Origin: Dasyornis broadbenti | Lineage: Eukaryota > Chordata > Aves > Passeriformes > Dasyornithidae | Direction: 5' to 3' | DNA: 64,000 bases | NCBI GenBank assembly: GCA_013397935.1 | Contig: VZRN01001305.1 | Location: 1,269,492 to 1,333,491 of the forward strand | Part shown: in pieces, positions 61,105 to 64,000 of the stretch | Layout: the number at the start of each line of letters is the position of its first letter | How positions within the stretch are numbered: the first letter of the stretch is position 1 | Made by a program: the position numbers and the translations under genes | The notes under the pieces: model-generated | Told to the model about the DNA's origin: nothing | The model's input: the letters and a program-made list of their open reading frames with translations, nothing else | Database searches by the model: none

Positions 61105-64000
61105 TAAATTATAAAAATTTTATTGGTTAAATACATTCTTAATTTACAGAGGTACCATAACAAACTTACCGGACTTAACAAAGGTTTATTTAGGACACTG
61201 TTAATTGTACACAGAACAAAGACACCTTCCTGAAGATATTTCCAGAGGATGGGTCAAACAAAAGATTTTGGTAAGTGAGGCTTTTATTCTAATACATGGG
61301 GATCTAGTTGGATTTCAAGGTCACAGCTGAAATTTGCTACTATATTGCAGTTAAGAGTTGCACTCCACCTCACTCGGCTTTTTGTACACCTTAGAAATTT
61401 TACGTTGAGATCTGTATGCAGTCTCATGGTGGTGTTGCGCACTTAGGGAAATGCCCTCCTGTAAAAGCCGAGCATCTCGGGTGTTTCAGCGTTCATACAG
61501 ACGCCGTTTCAGCTGCCTGCAACCATGCAAGCAGCCCTTAGATGGCACTCAGTGCTCTGAGTAAAAGGCCTTGCTGCTACTCCTGTCCTGCCCCACAGAG
61601 AGGAGGAGATTACATACAGCAGAGTGGTCTTGTCTACGGACAGGCACTGACTTTAAACATTAAGTGAAGTTACAAAAGCAACTGATCAATACACAGTTAT
61701 AAAAATGGGGAAGAGGAAATTGAAAAAAATATTTAAAAATCAGTTCTACATTTGAGACTTATATCAAAACCTTAGAAAACTGCCAGACAAACAGTAAGTA
61801 AACATCATACACTTCAGCCTTGTCTACTGCCACACTGGTGTGGTATGCCATTGAAGGACCTGGCCATTCCTTGGATTTCTCTAGGAGATGATTGGTTTTT
61901 TGGAATAAACAACATTTAGAACCTCCTAATAGGAAAATTTGGGAGAGTAGAATGGGCTGTCCTCGGCTGTGGACTTACATGTGATTCCACAGGTATTCTG
62001 GCTAGGCTTGCCGGGGATGCTAAAACTGAGTAACAGCTGTGCAACTTGTTGCATTTCCATCCTTCTAGAACAGTACATAATTCAGAATTGTTTTTATCAT
62101 GTTAATCCCCTAATGGAAGTAGAAGTCCAGTTCTCAGCTCATTAAAACTGTGTGGTCTTCATCCCCCAGTTGTGTGAATGGTATTGGTGTAGTTTAAATA
62201 CACAACAGAAAACAAAGTGGTGGGGGCTGTATCTGTCTTTGCAAGTTCTGTGGCCTAGCAGTGACTCTGCTGAATGAATGGTGCCGAGGCCCTCATGTCT
62301 GCACTGCAGGCTCCCTGGACTTTTTTCAGGTGAGCTCCAGTCTGCCACTGGTATTGAATGCCCATTCCTTGCTGAGGGGCAATCCTGCAGTTCCATTTTG
62401 GCTGTAAACTTGTTTCTGCCTGCTGTGATGGCACCCAGAGCACAGTGCATGGGGAGGGGAGGGTCACCCCCCCAGCCTGCTCAGGCGCCAATTTAGGTGC
62501 ACAGTGATCTCTCATAGCAGCAGATACTTGTTGCTGTGGTGCTCAGAGCTCACACCAGGGAAGCTGTTGGCAGGGACATGACTCAGTCAAAACTATCTCA
62601 AGATCCATGAGGATGAGTCTGGTTTCCTGTCTCCATCCACCACTCATCTGTTGGGCCTGCTGCAGCCTAAACTGCCAAATGTATGAAGAGAAGTCTTGTT
62701 GAGGGTATCTCAATACCCAGTGACCCACATCTCTGCAGTAATGACTCATCAGCCTACTGGTTCCTTTTTGTGATATAGTGCAGAAGGGGTGGAATACTGT
62801 CAGCAGTGAAAGAGCCAACTGCAGCATGATTTCTTCTATTCCAGGCTGGTGGAATTAGCAGTTAATCAGGACACTGTTTAACTACTTTGTCAGAAGCCAA
62901 GTGTTACAGAAAGTAATTGACTACTACAAGTTCCTAAAATGTGAAGCTACCTCAATCATGTCCATCTCAGTTTGTCAGTCAAGCTACACTGCTGCTTTTT
63001 ACCAAGTGCCTTGGTTAGAGCTGCTTGGAGTAATCTCTTGTCAGGAGTGTTTTCCTTAAGGCCTCGCCAGACCCTTTATAAGGATGCTCAGTATATTTGG
63101 TATGTGGCAACAAACTGGAAACTAATCCTATGTCTGTGGAAAGCTAACCCCAAGGCTGTATAATATCCTTCATGTTGAGGACAGGAATAGTGTTACTGAA
63201 GTATGTTCCAGTGCTTGAATGACAAATAAAATGCAGACTGAGTGAACACTGGCTTTCCACTTCCATGAGGGGAGTGGAGGGGCAAATAGTTGGAATAGTG
63301 CAGCTACTCCATGGCTGGGCTCTGAGAAAGCTCAATAAACACTGTCTGTCTCTAACTTCAGCTGGGACAGAAGAGTATGATGGTGCTTGAAAAACAGTGG
63401 GCAGTAGAAAAAACAACCTATACTTGGAAAGTATTTTGGGGAAAGGGAGGAAGGTCTAAAATTATTCATACCAATTTAAACAGAATTCATTAAGAGGCAA
63501 AATACTTCTGTGATCTTACTGTATGAGCAGCTTGGGCTAAGAATAGAAGGATACTACACAAGGATTTATTTCTCCATTTTCCTTCTTACCAGTATTAGAT
63601 TCGATACCTTTCTATTACGAAATACCAGTTATTTTTCTTATCCTCTAAGTCATAAAACAAGTGGATTCTACCGCTAATGTGGAACTCAAGCAGTAATGAA
63701 ACCTGAATATCAAACTTCATCTACATACTGAGTGCTGTAATTATATATTAAAACAACACTTTAAATTTGGATCTTAAGAAGTTTTCAAAGAAGGCCAAAG
63801 CAGCTTATGTTATGCAGACTTTGTGCATGGTAAATGTAATACCAGAGAGTAAACATACTAGAATGCTATATAAGTTAAAATGGTGTCGCACCACAGTATT
63901 TCCCTAGTTGGAAATGGCTAAAAATTCTGCTTGTTTTGCTCTCTGAGCATTCATGAAACATGACTACATACACTGTCACAAAAGACTCAAATTTTCTTAT
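61105..64000 (-). other. Possible 3' UTR of a convergent - strand gene
   Basis: On the - strand AATAAA occurs at 61,124-61,119 and 61,190-61,185, close to the left edge of a long stretch that is AT-rich, poor in repeats and without large frames, a texture typical of a vertebrate 3' UTR. In mammals SH3D19 lies downstream of RPS3A in convergent orientation, so its 3' UTR is a reasonable guess. No coding exon of that gene is visible before the window ends. Identity and extent are inference. Confidence 0.3.

Overview
The window looks like vertebrate nuclear DNA from a sauropsid, most likely a bird. It carries CR1 LINE fragments, a gammaretrovirus-like endogenous retrovirus (ERV) and a six-cysteine RNase A-superfamily gene of angiogenin type. 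Genes have short to medium introns with GT-AG junctions, repeat density is low, and the two assembly gaps sit in GC-rich promoter-proximal sequence. All gene models come from reading splice sites and reading frames by eye; no database was searched.

Layout. Positions 1-21,250 are gene-poor: I see only degraded CR1 copies at 3.7-5.2 kb and 9.1-11.1 kb. A CpG island at about 21.27-22.31 kb, broken by a 175-base gap, is the probable promoter of PRAG1 (Pragmin, SGK223). Its five coding exons run from 24,246 to 44,810 on the + strand and join without frame conflict into 1,362 codons plus a stop. A small CpG-rich patch in PRAG1 intron 2 (34.13-34.38 kb) looks like an internal first exon. From 45.1 to 49.4 kb I see no gene. 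A compact secreted RNase A-family gene lies on the - strand (coding 50,260-50,673). Its intron and its 3' flank are filled with degenerate GC-rich repeats. Next comes a 5'-truncated ERV on the - strand (51,803-54,190), with integrase remnant, env, polypurine tract and a 671-bp 3' LTR. RPS3A, a small-subunit ribosomal protein gene, follows on the + strand: six exons, 55,709-59,143, 264 codons plus stop, with a TATA/TOP-type promoter and a box C/D snoRNA in its last intron. The final 3 kb may be the 3' UTR of a convergent - strand gene.

The genes do not form a pathway. PRAG1 encodes a cytoplasmic pseudokinase scaffold in Src/CSK and Rho signalling, the RNase is a secreted host-defence or growth-type ribonuclease, and RPS3A is a housekeeping translation gene. 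I found no wholly new system. The points most worth a second look are a conservative Glu-to-Asp change in the EPIYA tyrosine motif of PRAG1, the possible internal PRAG1 promoter, and the nearly open but unusually short ERV envelope frame.
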